Source: Brevundimonas sp. (GTDB taxonomy: Bacteria; Pseudomonadota; Alphaproteobacteria; Caulobacterales; Caulobacteraceae). Taken from it: 64,000 bases of DNA. Below the pieces are notes generated by a model. The model searched no databases and had not been told where the DNA came from. It saw nothing but the letters and a program-made list of their open reading frames with translations. Every line of letters begins with the position of its first letter. Within the stretch, counting starts at the first letter, position 1. A program made the translations under genes and the position numbers. The DNA lies in assembly GCF_027487935.1 (NCBI RefSeq), contig NZ_JAIYCP010000023.1:1-64000 (forward strand), written 5' to 3'. Positions 1 to 9,623 of the stretch are shown here, piece after piece.

Positions 1-1
1 G

Positions 2-378
2 GCGCCCCTCCACCCTCCTTCGCCTCTGCGAGGCTCCGGACGGTCCCCCTCCCCGCGAAGCGGGGAGGAGACTGGGGGTGCGCCCCTCCACCCTCCTTCG
101 CCTCTGCGAGGCTTCGGACGGTCCCCCTCCCCGCGAAGCGGGGAGGAGCGTGCGGTCGGCGCCCCTCCACCACGCTACGCGTGGTCCCCCTCCCCGCGAA
201 GCGGGGAGGAGACGGAGGGTGCGGCCCTCCACCCTCCTTCGCCTCTGCGAGGCTCCGGACGGTCCCCCTCCCCGCGAAGCGGGGAGGAGACGAGCGGTGC
301 GCCCCTCCACCCTCCTTCGCCTCTGCGAGGCTCCGGACGGTCCCCCTCCCCACGAAGCGGGGAGGAGACGAGCGGTGC
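2..378. repeat. Five-unit GC-rich hairpin repeat array
   Basis: Five tandem units begin at about 2, 80, 159, 221 and 299 (spacings 78, 79, 62 and 78). Each ends in a hairpin with 9-bp arms CCTCCCCGC and GCGGGGAGG around a GAA loop (48-68, 126-146, 189-209, 267-287, 345-365). The apex GCGAAGC is a heptamer known to form an unusually stable DNA mini-hairpin. Units 1, 2, 4 and 5 also carry a smaller hairpin with arms GCCTC and GAGGC. Unit 3 replaces that half with a different hairpin (arms ACCACGC and GCGTGGT, loop TAC), which is why it is shorter. In unit 5 a G-to-A change at 352 breaks one stem pair. No convincing protein is encoded here. Similar hairpin elements are common between genes in this bacterial family; the role here is unknown, possibly termination of an upstream gene. 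Confidence 0.9.
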
Positions 379-422
379 TGCCGCCGCTTGGCTTGTCGCC
401 AGTCGCCGCATAGAAGGCCCGG

Positions 423-1172
423 ATGATGAAGACCGAAAAACTGATCGCCGGAAACTGGAAGATGAACGGCCTGGGCGGGAGCCTGGGTGAGGTGGAGGCG
501 CTGCGTGCCGCACTGGCCGAGGCCGCGCCGGCCTGCCGCGTCGCCCTGTGCCCCCCGGCGACCCTGATCGAGCGGATGGCGCGGGCGGCGGGTGAGGGTA
601 TCGAGATCGGTGGGCAGGACTGCCGGGCCGAGAGCCACGGAGCCTTCACCGGCGACGTCTCGGCCGCGATGCTGAGGGATGCCGGCGCGACGCTGGTGAT
701 TCTGGGGCATTCGGAACGTCGCCAGGGGCATGGCGAGACAGACTCGGTTGTCGCCGCCAAGGCCGAGGCGGCCCTGTCCGTCGGGCTGGAGCCGATCATC
801 TGCGTCGGCGAGACACTGGAACAGCGCGAGGCCGGTCGGGCGGTCGAGGTGGTGCGGGGACAGGTCATGGCCTCCCTCCCGGCGATCCTGGCTGAAAAGG
901 GCGCGTTCGCCGTGGCCTATGAGCCGGTCTGGGCGATCGGTACGGGGCTGACGCCATCGCTGGAGCAGATAGAGGCGGTTCACCGGGCCGTTCGCGCGGC
1001 GATGATCGAGCGACTGGGTCCGGCCGGTGCCGCCCGGCCGATCCTGTACGGCGGTTCCGTCAAGCCGGACAATGCGCGCGAAATCCTGGCCGTGCCCGAA
1101 GTGGGCGGTGCCCTGGTCGGCGGGGCCTCGCTGAAGGCGGCGGACTTTCTGGGGATTGTCCGGGGCGTGTGA
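423..1172 (+). CDS. tpiA: Triosephosphate isomerase
   Basis: This is a 249-residue cytosolic enzyme that interconverts glyceraldehyde 3-phosphate and dihydroxyacetone phosphate in glycolysis and gluconeogenesis. Family landmarks are present in order: the N-terminal AGNWKMNG with the catalytic Asn/Lys, LGHSERR with the catalytic His, [11 protein letters not shown] with the catalytic Glu followed by the flexible loop, and the phosphate-binding YGGSV and GGASL near the C-terminus. The length is normal. Two ATGs lie side by side (423 and 426), with AGAAGG a few bases upstream, so either could be used. The gene starts about 45 bp after the hairpin array and is followed by secG and pyrG on the same strand, an order familiar from Caulobacteraceae. 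Confidence 0.97.
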   Translation: MMKTEKLIAGNWKMNGLGGSLGEVEALRAALAEAAPACRVALCPPATLIERMARAAGEGIEIGGQDCRAESHGAFTGDVSAAMLRDAGATLVILGHSERRQGHGETDSVVAAKAEAALSVGLEPIICVGETLEQREAGRAVEVVRGQVMASLPAILAEKGAFAVAYEPVWAIGTGLTPSLEQIEAVHRAVRAAMIERLGPAGAARPILYGGSVKPDNAREILAVPEVGGALVGGASLKAADFLGIVRGV

Positions 1173-1211
1173 CGGGGCCGGGATCAGCAGGGCCGGGCGT
1201 CGATGCCCGCC

Positions 1212-1239
1212 ATCCCTAATCCCTATTCCCTAGTTCCTC
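1212..1239. repeat. Short 7-bp tandem repeat between tpiA and secG
   Basis: Two exact copies of ATCCCTA are followed by TTCCCTA and a decayed GTTCCTC, giving about 3.5 head-to-tail copies of a 7-bp unit. It lies in the 127-bp gap between tpiA and secG, where no other gene is visible. Function is unknown; slippage at such a tract could vary spacing upstream of secG. Confidence 0.7.
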
Positions 1240-1299
1240 CCCAAATGTTAGACGCCGCCGCTTGATCGGTGCCGTCCCGCGCCACACATAACGGCTGCC

Positions 1300-1734
1300 A
1301 TGCTCCAGACCATTCTCCTCGTCGCCATGATCCTCATCTCGGTCGCGCTTGCCGGCGTGATCCTGATCCAGCGTTCCGAGGGCGGTGCCCTCGGCATGGG
1401 GGGAGGCCCCTCGGGCTTCATGACCGCGCGCGGCGCGGGCAATCTGCTGACCAAGACGACCTGGGTGCTGGCGACGCTGTTCTTCCTGTGCGCCATCGGC
1501 CTGACCATCCTCGGCAATGTCGAGCGGGCCAATCGCTCGATCGTGGATGCGGACGCCGTGGGTGAGCTGATTGCGCCCACAGCGTCGGACGCGGTCCCGG
1601 CCGTTGATCCGGCGGTTCCGGCGCAACCGGTCGCGCCGTCGCTCCAGAATCTCGAATCCAGCCTGGCGGGCGTGTCCTCTGCTCCGGCCCCTTCCACGGC
1701 TCCGGCGCCGGCCCAGCCGGCCCCCGCAAACTAG
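1300..1734 (+). CDS. secG: Preprotein translocase subunit SecG
   Basis: This is the small inner-membrane subunit of the SecYEG protein-export channel. The 144-residue product has two membrane segments (about residues 3-20 and 50-70) joined by the diagnostic cytoplasmic loop QRSEGGALGMGGG and GFMTARGAGNLLTK. After the second segment comes a long Ala/Pro/Val-rich tail of about 70 residues, ending in Pro-Ala repeats. This tail is longer than in E. coli SecG but typical of alphaproteobacteria. No strong ribosome binding site is visible upstream of the ATG. It sits between tpiA and pyrG, and a hairpin directly after the stop codon probably ends or attenuates transcription. Confidence 0.95.
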   Translation: MLQTILLVAMILISVALAGVILIQRSEGGALGMGGGPSGFMTARGAGNLLTKTTWVLATLFFLCAIGLTILGNVERANRSIVDADAVGELIAPTASDAVPAVDPAVPAQPVAPSLQNLESSLAGVSSAPAPSTAPAPAQPAPAN

Positions 1735-1735
1735 A

Positions 1736-1760
1736 AAGGCGGGGACCTTATCCCCGCCTT
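1736..1760 (+). terminator. Hairpin after secG
   Basis: Perfect 9-bp arms AAGGCGGGG (1736-1744) and CCCCGCCTT (1752-1760) surround a 7-base loop and begin two bases after the secG stop. There is no real T-tract after the stem, so it may be a weak terminator or a 3'-end stabiliser rather than a full stop before pyrG. Confidence 0.6.
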
Positions 1761-1815
1761 CCTCGCCCGCCCTCACAGTCTTCGCATCAGCCCGCTCGAA
1801 TCAGCGGTAGAGTGA

Positions 1816-3474
<1,659 letters not shown>

Positions 3475-3483
3475 GTGCGGGGG

Positions 3484-3503
3484 CGGGCCGGTGCAGCGGC
3501 CCG
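3484..3503. terminator. Weak hairpin after pyrG
   Basis: 7-bp arms CGGGCCG and CGGCCCG with a 6-base loop lie 9 bp after the pyrG stop, between two convergent genes. There is no T-tract on either strand, so terminator activity is only a possibility. Confidence 0.35.
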
Positions 3504-3511
3504 GGCGTCCC

Positions 3512-3703
3512 TCAGTCCTGCCCGGCCCGGGGATGGGCCGATGGATCGGCGTCGCCGGACGTCTCGCGCAGGCCTTCGAACGGTCGGCGGTCCTGGCAGC
3601 GGACACACACGCGGGTGCCGGGCTGACTGCGGCTGTCGACGTAGACATGCCCTTTCAGGCGGCACTGAACCGACCGGAACAGGGCCTTCGTCTGTTTGAA
3701 CAT
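3512..3703 (-). CDS. Small two-CxxC-like hypothetical protein
   Basis: The 63-residue basic protein has one N-terminal Cys (VQC, followed by LKGHVYVD) and a central pair in VCVRCQDRRP, giving a Cys/His then CxxC arrangement that could bind zinc. The start is supported by a GGAAAG ribosome binding site about 5 bp upstream of the ATG. It is convergent with pyrG. I recognise it only as the kind of small zinc-ribbon-like protein seen in Caulobacterales genomes; no function can be assigned. The tail (residues 45-63) is Ser/Pro/Asp-rich and probably disordered. Confidence 0.6.
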   Translation of the reverse strand: MFKQTKALFRSVQCRLKGHVYVDSRSQPGTRVCVRCQDRRPFEGLRETSGDADPSAHPRAGQD

Positions 3704-3886
3704 GGTCTTTCCGCCCGAGGGAGATAGTTCCAGCGTACACCAAACACCGTTACATTTTCCATTTTGCAGGAAAATGGGCGACTCACCTTGCCGGAGCGGT
3801 TCATCGCCCTGCAGCGTTACTTCCGGAGTCGCGCCCGCGACGGCCCTGTGGGCTCAACATCCATAACCCAGCCGGAGCGCCGTTCC

Positions 3887-5353
3887 ATGCCGTCCCTGAA
3901 AGCCGCCTACCCCCTCTACCTGGCGAACAAGGCGATCACACCCAACCAGGACCTGGAGGTGACCGACAAATACTCGGGCAAGGTGGCGACGCGGGTGGCC
4001 CTGGCTGACCCCGCCCTGATCGATCGTGCCATCTGCGCGGCGGTCGAGGCGACCGGGCCCATGGCGCGGATGGCGGCCTATGAGCGGCAGGCCGTGCTGG
4101 CCCATTGTGTGAAACGCTTCCAGGAGCGGGCCGACGAACTGGCCCATGCCCTGTGCATCGAGGCCGGAAAGCCGATCCGGGACTCGCGCGGCGAGGTGAC
4201 CCGACTGATCGATACCTTCCGCATCGCCGCCGAGGAGTCGGTACGCATGACCGGAGAGGTCCAGCCGCTCGACATTTCGCCGCGCGCCAGGGGCTATCAG
4301 GGGATGTGGAAACGCGTGCCGATCGGGCCGTGCTCCTTCATCTCGCCCTTCAACTTTCCGCTCAACCTGGCCGCCCACAAGATCGCACCGGCCCTGGCGG
4401 TCGGGTGTCCATTCGTGATGAAACCCGCATCGCGGACGCCGCTGGGGGCCTTGATCATCGGCGAGATTCTGGCCGAGACGGATCTGCCGGCGGGGGCCTT
4501 CTCCATCCTGCCGGCCACGCGCGACGGGGCTGACCTGTTCACCACCGACGACAGGCTCAAGCTGCTGTCCTTCACCGGCTCACCGGAGGTCGGCTGGGCG
4601 CTCAAGGCCCGGGCCGGAAAGAAGAAGGTGGTGCTGGAGCTGGGGGGCAATGCCGCCGTCATCGTCGACCGCGACAGCGATCTGGAAGACGCGGCCGAGC
4701 GGATCATCTTCGGGGCCTTCTACCAGTCGGGCCAGTCCTGCATCGGGGTGCAGCGGATCCTGATCCACGACGATGTCTATAAGCCCTTGCGCGACCTGCT
4801 GGTCGGGAAGGCCCGGGCCCTGATCTGCGGCGATCCGCGCGAGGAGACCACCTTCATCGGTCCGATGATCGACGAGACGGAGGCGGCCCGGCTGGAGGCC
4901 TGGATCCATGAAGCCCGCAGTGCCGGTGCGACGGTGCTGTGCGGCGGCAACCGCTCCGGAGCGATGCTGGACGCGACCCTGCTGGAGGGTGTCGGACGAG
5001 GCTTGAAAATCCGTGAGGAGGAAGCCTTCGGGCCGGTGGCGATCCTGTCGCGGTTTTCGGATTTCGAGGCGGCCCTGGCCGAGGTGAATGACTCAAGGTT
5101 CGGTCTGCAGGCGGGCATCTTCACGCGCGACATTCACAAGGCGATGCGGGCCTGGGATGTGCTCGAGGTCGGCGGCATCCTGATCGGGGACGTGCCGAGC
5201 TATCGCGTCGACAACATGCCCTATGGCGGGGTCAAGGACTCCGGTCTGGGCCGCGAAGGCGTGAAATTCGCCATGGAGGACATGACCGAGATCCGGAACC
5301 TGGTCATCCGGCAGCGGCCGGTGGAGGGGTCGTCGGCAGGTCCTGCGACATAA
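3887..5353 (+). CDS. NAD(P)-dependent aldehyde dehydrogenase
   Basis: This is a 488-residue aldehyde dehydrogenase superfamily enzyme that oxidises an aldehyde to its acid, probably in the cytosol. Visible landmarks are the cofactor-binding KPASRTPLGA, the Gly-rich SFTGSPEVG, the general-base Glu in LELGGNA, the catalytic Cys in FYQSGQSCIGVQR, and the C-terminal EEAFGPVA. The reading frame is open from 3764, but the family-like N-terminus MPSLKAAYPLYLANK starts at 3887, where GGAG lies about 10 bp upstream; the longer version would add 41 unconserved residues. The sequence resembles the lactaldehyde/phosphonoacetaldehyde/GapN-like subgroup. It stands alone, so the substrate cannot be named. 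Confidence 0.9.
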   Translation: MPSLKAAYPLYLANKAITPNQDLEVTDKYSGKVATRVALADPALIDRAICAAVEATGPMARMAAYERQAVLAHCVKRFQERADELAHALCIEAGKPIRDSRGEVTRLIDTFRIAAEESVRMTGEVQPLDISPRARGYQGMWKRVPIGPCSFISPFNFPLNLAAHKIAPALAVGCPFVMKPASRTPLGALIIGEILAETDLPAGAFSILPATRDGADLFTTDDRLKLLSFTGSPEVGWALKARAGKKKVVLELGGNAAVIVDRDSDLEDAAERIIFGAFYQSGQSCIGVQRILIHDDVYKPLRDLLVGKARALICGDPREETTFIGPMIDETEAARLEAWIHEARSAGATVLCGGNRSGAMLDATLLEGVGRGLKIREEEAFGPVAILSRFSDFEAALAEVNDSRFGLQAGIFTRDIHKAMRAWDVLEVGGILIGDVPSYRVDNMPYGGVKDSGLGREGVKFAMEDMTEIRNLVIRQRPVEGSSAGPAT

Positions 5354-5477
5354 GGGGGTTTGGTCGGCCCGACTTGCCGCAAAGCATGAACGCTTTGTCA
5401 CGCGCTGACCGGTTGTGACCCTGTCCAGCCTGGGCCATGCTCGGCGGAACGGGATTGAGCCCGGTGGGGAGGAAAAG

Positions 5478-5843
5478 ATGCGTGTCCGTATGATGTTGGC
5501 CGGCGTTGCGGCGGCGGGATTGTTTGCGTTTCCGGCGATGGCCGAGGACGGCCAGTACGCACCGCAGCTGACCCGGATCGTGACGGAAGCGGCCGCCGGG
5601 ACCTGCCTGGCCGAGTTGATGGCCCAGCCGCTTCTCGATGCCTGCAATGCCCAGATCGCGGCGATGTCGCCGGGTCTGAACGCCCTCGGGCCGGTCGAGA
5701 CGATGACCTTTGTGAGTGCCGAGGAAACACCCGGCGGCCGGGTCGAGTCCTACAGCGTCAAATTCGCCGGTGGCCGGACCATGACCTGGTTCATCGGCCA
5801 GGAGTCCGAAGGCAAGTTCGCCGCCGTCGGGGCGGGGGGCTAG
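5478..5843 (+). CDS. Secreted hypothetical protein upstream of DUF305 gene
   Basis: The 121-residue product starts with a clear Sec signal peptide (MRVRMMLAGVAAAGLFAF, cleavage likely after AMA), giving a mature periplasmic protein of about 100 residues with two Cys (TCLAEL and DACNAQ) that could form a disulfide. The start at 5478 is chosen for its GGGGAGG ribosome binding site 6 bp upstream. The stop is only 4 bp before the DUF305 gene, so the two are probably translated together. I do not recognise the family. Its context suggests an envelope role linked to the copper-associated DUF305 protein. Confidence 0.75.
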   Translation: MRVRMMLAGVAAAGLFAFPAMAEDGQYAPQLTRIVTEAAAGTCLAELMAQPLLDACNAQIAAMSPGLNALGPVETMTFVSAEETPGGRVESYSVKFAGGRTMTWFIGQESEGKFAAVGAGG

Positions 5844-5847
5844 GGAT

Positions 5848-6516
5848 TTGGCGGCGTCCGCGGGCATTCTGCTGGCCGGTCTGATTGCGCTCACCGCAGG
5901 GCAACAGACGCCGCCGATCTTCCAGCCCGGCGCACCCGGGACCGCGTCGCGCGTGGTCACGCCCGCCGAGGCGATTGCGCTCGGTCGCTCGACCTTTACC
6001 CACGATGACGTGGCCTTCATGCAGCATATGATTGTCCACCATGCCCAGGCGGTGGAGATGGTCGAACTGCTCAGGACGCGGGGGGTCCACCCGACCGTGC
6101 GGCGGCTGGGGGAACGGATCGCCCTGAGTCAGGATGCCGAGATCGCCCTGATGCGGGGCTGGCTGAGCGATCGTGGCCAGCCGCTGGAGATGCCGGGCAT
6201 GGGCGGCGGACACGCCGGAATGGACCATTCGCACCATGCCGGCCACGCAATGCCGGCCTCTGACACACCGATCATGGCCGGCATGCTGTCGCCGGCGCAG
6301 ATGCAGGCGTTGGCCGCGGCGAGCGGTCCCGCCTTCGACCGCCTTTTCCTTGAAGGCATGATCCGGCATCATCAGGGTGCGCTCGACATGGTCGACGCCC
6401 TGCTGGCCAATCCGGGCGCGGCCGAGGATACGATGCTGTCCGACTTCACCACCTCCGTCGTCGCCGACCAGTCGGCGGAGATTCTGCGTATGCAATCCCT
6501 TTTGTCTGAGCTCTGA
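5848..6516 (+). CDS. DUF305 (CopM-like) exported protein
   Basis: This 222-residue protein starts at a TTG (5848), with an N-terminal hydrophobic stretch that looks like a signal peptide or anchor. It has the two hallmark His/Met motifs of DUF305, FMQHMIVHHAQAVEM and FLEGMIRHHQGALDM, each in a predicted helix. Between them is a Met/His/Gly-rich linker (MPGMGGG, HAGMDHSHHAGH). DUF305 proteins such as cyanobacterial CopM bind copper in the periplasm, and the His/Met density fits that. The gene sits 4 bp after a secreted-protein gene and 22 bp before an LVIVD-repeat gene; DUF305 and LVIVD genes also occur together in other bacteria, so they probably act jointly. Confidence 0.88.
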   Translation: MAASAGILLAGLIALTAGQQTPPIFQPGAPGTASRVVTPAEAIALGRSTFTHDDVAFMQHMIVHHAQAVEMVELLRTRGVHPTVRRLGERIALSQDAEIALMRGWLSDRGQPLEMPGMGGGHAGMDHSHHAGHAMPASDTPIMAGMLSPAQMQALAAASGPAFDRLFLEGMIRHHQGALDMVDALLANPGAAEDTMLSDFTTSVVADQSAEILRMQSLLSEL

Positions 6517-6538
6517 ACCCCTTCCTGAAGGACCGGCC

Positions 6539-8383
6539 ATGAACGTTCGCAGCAGCCTGCTTTCCACTGTCGCCGTGCTTGGCATCCTGTTGTGTGCCGG
6601 TGGCGCTGCGGCCCAGTCCGCCGCCCCGCCCGCTGCACAGGAAATCAGGGCTGACGGCCGCACCACCCTGTCGGCCGGCCTCGCTGATGCGGGCCAGCTG
6701 GCATCGGGCATCGCCCTGGAGCACGCCATCGGCAAGCCAGCGGGATTTGTCGACCCCGACATCGGCTTCTCGCCGCCGACCAGCCGTGAGGAAGGCGAGG
6801 CGATGATGGCCCGGGCGAGGGGTAATCCGAACTTCAGCGTGCTCGGCATGGCCAATACCGACATGGCGGTGTCAGACGGCAAGCTGTTCGTCGGCAATTT
6901 CAATGGTTTCAATGCCTATGACATCTCCGGCGACGGACCGCCGCAGCTGGTCATGTCGGTGGTCTGCCCCGGCGGCCAGGGCGATGTCTCTGTCCATGGC
7001 GACCTGCTTTTCATGTCGGTCGAGGAAAACCGGGGGCGGCTCAACTGCGGTACTGCGACGACGTCGGACGACGTTACCGCCCAACGGTTCCGGGGCGTCC
7101 GGATCTTTGACATCAGCGACCTGAACGCGCCGCGCCAGATTGCTGCTGTCCAGACCTGCCGGGGCTCGCACACCCATACGCTGGTTCCGCATCCGACCGA
7201 CGCCAACGTCCTCTATGTCTACAACTCCGGTACCTCAGACGTCCGCGGCGCGGCGGAGCTGGCCATCTGCACGGACGGTCAGCCGGACCGGAATCCCGAA
7301 ACCGCCCTGTACTCGATCGATGTGATCAAGGTGGAGCTGGACCGACCGCAGGACGCGGCGATCGTCAATCGCCCGCGCATCTTCGCCGACAGCCAGACCG
7401 GCCGTGTGGCGGGCCTCTGGCGCGGCGGCCGGTCCGGGATCGCGACCCAGGACACGGCCCAGACCAACCAGTGCCATGACATCACCGTCTATCCCGAGAT
7501 CGGCCTGGCCGCGGGGGCCTGCAGTGGCAACGGCATCCTGCTGGACATCTCCGATCCGGAAAATCCGCGCCGGACGTCGGACATCTTCGATCCCGACATG
7601 GCCTATTGGCACTCGGCCACCTTCAACAATGCCGGCGACAAGGTCGTGTTCACGGACGAGTGGGGCGGCGGCATCGGGGCCCGTTGCCGGGCCACAGACC
7701 CTGCGACCTGGGGCGCCAATATGGTGGCCACCATCGAGAACCGGACCCTCGCCGGCAAGAGCTTCCACAAACTGCCGAGCGCCCAGGGCGCGACCGAGAA
7801 CTGCGTCGCCCACAACGGGATGATCATCCCCGTTCCGGGCCGCGACCTGATGGTCCAGGCCTGGTACCAGGGCGGGGTCTCGATCATGGAGTTCACCGAT
7901 CCGGCCCGGCCGGTCGAAATCGCCTTCTTTGATCGGGGCCCGATCGACGCCAGCCGGCTGTACGTCGGCGGTTCCTGGTCGGCCTACTGGTTCAACGGCA
8001 GGATCTATTCGAGCGAGATCGCTCGCGGCCTCGATGTGCTGCGGCTGGTCCCGAGCGAGCATCTGTCGGCGGCCGAGATCGCCGCCGCCGAGGCTGTGAC
8101 GGCGGAGACGATCAATCCCCAGACCCAGACCCGCATCGTCTGGGCTGATACGCCGGATGTGGCCGCGTCCTATCTGGACCAGCTTACCCGGGTCGGGGGC
8201 GTGGAGGCCGGCCTTGCCGGGCAGGTTCAGGCCCGTATCGATACCTGGCGTCGGGGTCGGGCGGACAAGCGGGCTTCGGCAGAGCTGTCGACCGCCCTGG
8301 CCGCGGCGGCCAGCAGCGCGACCGGGCTGAATGCCACGCGGCTGAAAGCCCTGGCCGACCTGTTCGGACGCCGGGGTCGCTAA
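6539..8383 (+). CDS. LVIVD-repeat secreted beta-propeller protein
   Basis: The 614-residue product begins with a signal peptide (MNVRSSLLSTVAVLGILL then AAAQ). The body has repeated blades with the pattern '(F/L) DISD (P/L) xx PR', as in VRIFDISDLNAPRQI, ILLDISDPENPRRT and IMEFTDPARPVEI, typical of LVIVD-repeat propellers. The last 150 residues are an Ala-rich helical tail. The ATG at 6539 has AAGGAC upstream, and the signal peptide fixes it; an in-frame extension to 6377 would run through the DUF305 gene. No enzymatic motif is recognised. It is the third gene of the secreted protein / DUF305 / LVIVD operon, and a metal- or stress-related envelope role is only an inference. Confidence 0.85.
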   Translation: MNVRSSLLSTVAVLGILLCAGGAAAQSAAPPAAQEIRADGRTTLSAGLADAGQLASGIALEHAIGKPAGFVDPDIGFSPPTSREEGEAMMARARGNPNFSVLGMANTDMAVSDGKLFVGNFNGFNAYDISGDGPPQLVMSVVCPGGQGDVSVHGDLLFMSVEENRGRLNCGTATTSDDVTAQRFRGVRIFDISDLNAPRQIAAVQTCRGSHTHTLVPHPTDANVLYVYNSGTSDVRGAAELAICTDGQPDRNPETALYSIDVIKVELDRPQDAAIVNRPRIFADSQTGRVAGLWRGGRSGIATQDTAQTNQCHDITVYPEIGLAAGACSGNGILLDISDPENPRRTSDIFDPDMAYWHSATFNNAGDKVVFTDEWGGGIGARCRATDPATWGANMVATIENRTLAGKSFHKLPSAQGATENCVAHNGMIIPVPGRDLMVQAWYQGGVSIMEFTDPARPVEIAFFDRGPIDASRLYVGGSWSAYWFNGRIYSSEIARGLDVLRLVPSEHLSAAEIAAAEAVTAETINPQTQTRIVWADTPDVAASYLDQLTRVGGVEAGLAGQVQARIDTWRRGRADKRASAELSTALAAAASSATGLNATRLKALADLFGRRGR

Positions 8384-8789
8384 GGGACCCCATCGGACGC
8401 GGTCGCCGCCGGGTCGGGGCGGTGGCAAGATCCACACAGAGCGCTCAGCGCGACCGGCGGAGCTCCCGGGGGCGCTGTCGGTCCAGTGACGGCGTGTGTC
8501 CGCCAAAGGCCGCCCAGACCGCTGATGGAGATGGTGTTTCGCGAAGCTGATTTCGTTGAATCGCTAGCGATCGCCTGCCGATGTCATCCGACGGGCGGTG
8601 CGGCGTTAGCCCAGCCTCCGCCCGGGTTTGCGGAACGTCCCGGTCCGGCAACGACGGTCGGGCAGGTCGCACCCCGTTCCGCGATCCGGCCTGTCCGGCC
8701 CGGCGAGTGCAAAATCCTGTCAGTTTATGGCTGCAAGCTCGATAATCGGGGCCGGTCCGTTTGCAGGGTTCGTATTGTAGGATTCCGAC
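8384..8789. other. 406-bp intergenic region with a perfect palindrome
   Basis: I see no convincing gene between the LVIVD gene and the PhyH-like gene. The region contains the 12-bp perfect palindrome ATCGCTAGCGAT (listed separately) about 220 bp upstream of the PhyH start. No T-rich terminator is visible. Confidence 0.6.
8560..8571. promoter_or_regulatory. 12-bp perfect palindrome, candidate operator
   Basis: ATCGCTAGCGAT reads the same on both strands. It lies 219 bp upstream of the first gene of a sugar-related operon. Its size and symmetry suit a LacI- or GntR-type repressor, but no such regulator is in this window, and chance cannot be excluded. Confidence 0.4.
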
Positions 8790-9623
8790 ATGACCGATCT
8801 GCCTGCATCCAACCCCGACATCCATCGCGACTATCCCATTGATGACAGTGTTCTGGCGGCCTTTCGCCGGGACGGCTTCGTTCATCTGCGGGATGTGCTG
8901 CCGGCCGAGGTGCTCGCTGACTACGGACGCGAGATCACACGTCTGACGATCGCCCTGAACACCCAGACGCTGCCGCTTGAGGAGCGCACGACCTATGATC
9001 GGGCGTTTCTTCAGGTGATGAACCTGTGGCAGCAGAGCCCGGTGGTGCGGGACTTTGTTTTTGGCCGGACGCTCGCCAGGATCGCCGCCGACCTGCTCGA
9101 GGTCCAGGGTGTCCGGCTCTACCACGACCAGTCCCTGTACAAGGAGCCCGGGGGTGGCATTACCCCCGCGCACGCTGACCAGTACTATTGGCCGCTGGCA
9201 AGCGACCGGACCGTGACGGCATGGATCCCCCTGCAGCCTGTTCCACGCGAGTTGGGGCCCCTGGCCTTCTATGCAGGCAGTCACCGGTCGGTCCTCGGGC
9301 GCGATCTGCCGATCTCCGACGAGAGCGAGGCGGCGATCACCGCCGCCATGGAGGCGCAGGCGTTCCCGATCGTCGATGAGCCCTTCGATCTGGGCGATGT
9401 CAGCTTTCATGCCGGCTGGCTGTTCCACAAGGCGGGCCCCAATGTGTCGAGGACGCCGCGATCGGTGATGACCATCATCTATATGGACGCCGCGATGCGT
9501 CTGGCAGAGCCGGTCAACGAGCCGCAGAGGGCGGATCGCGACCGGTGGTGCAGCGGTGTCGAAACCGGCGCGATTATCGATACTCCGGGGAACCCGCTGC
9601 TCTTTGACCGGGCCGCCGCATGA
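8790..9623 (+). CDS. Phytanoyl-CoA dioxygenase (PhyH) family protein
   Basis: This is a 277-residue Fe(II)/2-oxoglutarate-dependent oxygenase of the PhyH fold. The metal-binding triad can be placed: His/Asp in PAHADQYYW near residue 128, and the distal His in FHAGWLFHKAGPN near residue 213, with a 2-oxoglutarate-binding Arg in SRTPRSVMT. The motif IPLQPVPRELGPLAFYAGSH is typical of the family. Its stop overlaps the start of a GH92 alpha-mannosidase by 4 bp (ATGA), so the two are co-translated. That pairing suggests a role in handling a sugar or glycoside rather than phytanate; the true substrate is unknown. Confidence 0.88.
   Translation: MTDLPASNPDIHRDYPIDDSVLAAFRRDGFVHLRDVLPAEVLADYGREITRLTIALNTQTLPLEERTTYDRAFLQVMNLWQQSPVVRDFVFGRTLARIAADLLEVQGVRLYHDQSLYKEPGGGITPAHADQYYWPLASDRTVTAWIPLQPVPRELGPLAFYAGSHRSVLGRDLPISDESEAAITAAMEAQAFPIVDEPFDLGDVSFHAGWLFHKAGPNVSRTPRSVMTIIYMDAAMRLAEPVNEPQRADRDRWCSGVETGAIIDTPGNPLLFDRAAA

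Noticed and set aside
2..378. CRISPR array
   Set aside because: Repeats are contiguous with almost no unique spacer, the units contain two hairpins each, spacing varies from 62 to 79, and no cas gene is near.
78..513. Repetitive small proteins in the repeat array
   Set aside because: All frames through the array are open because of the repeat sequence itself; no ribosome binding site or conserved product.
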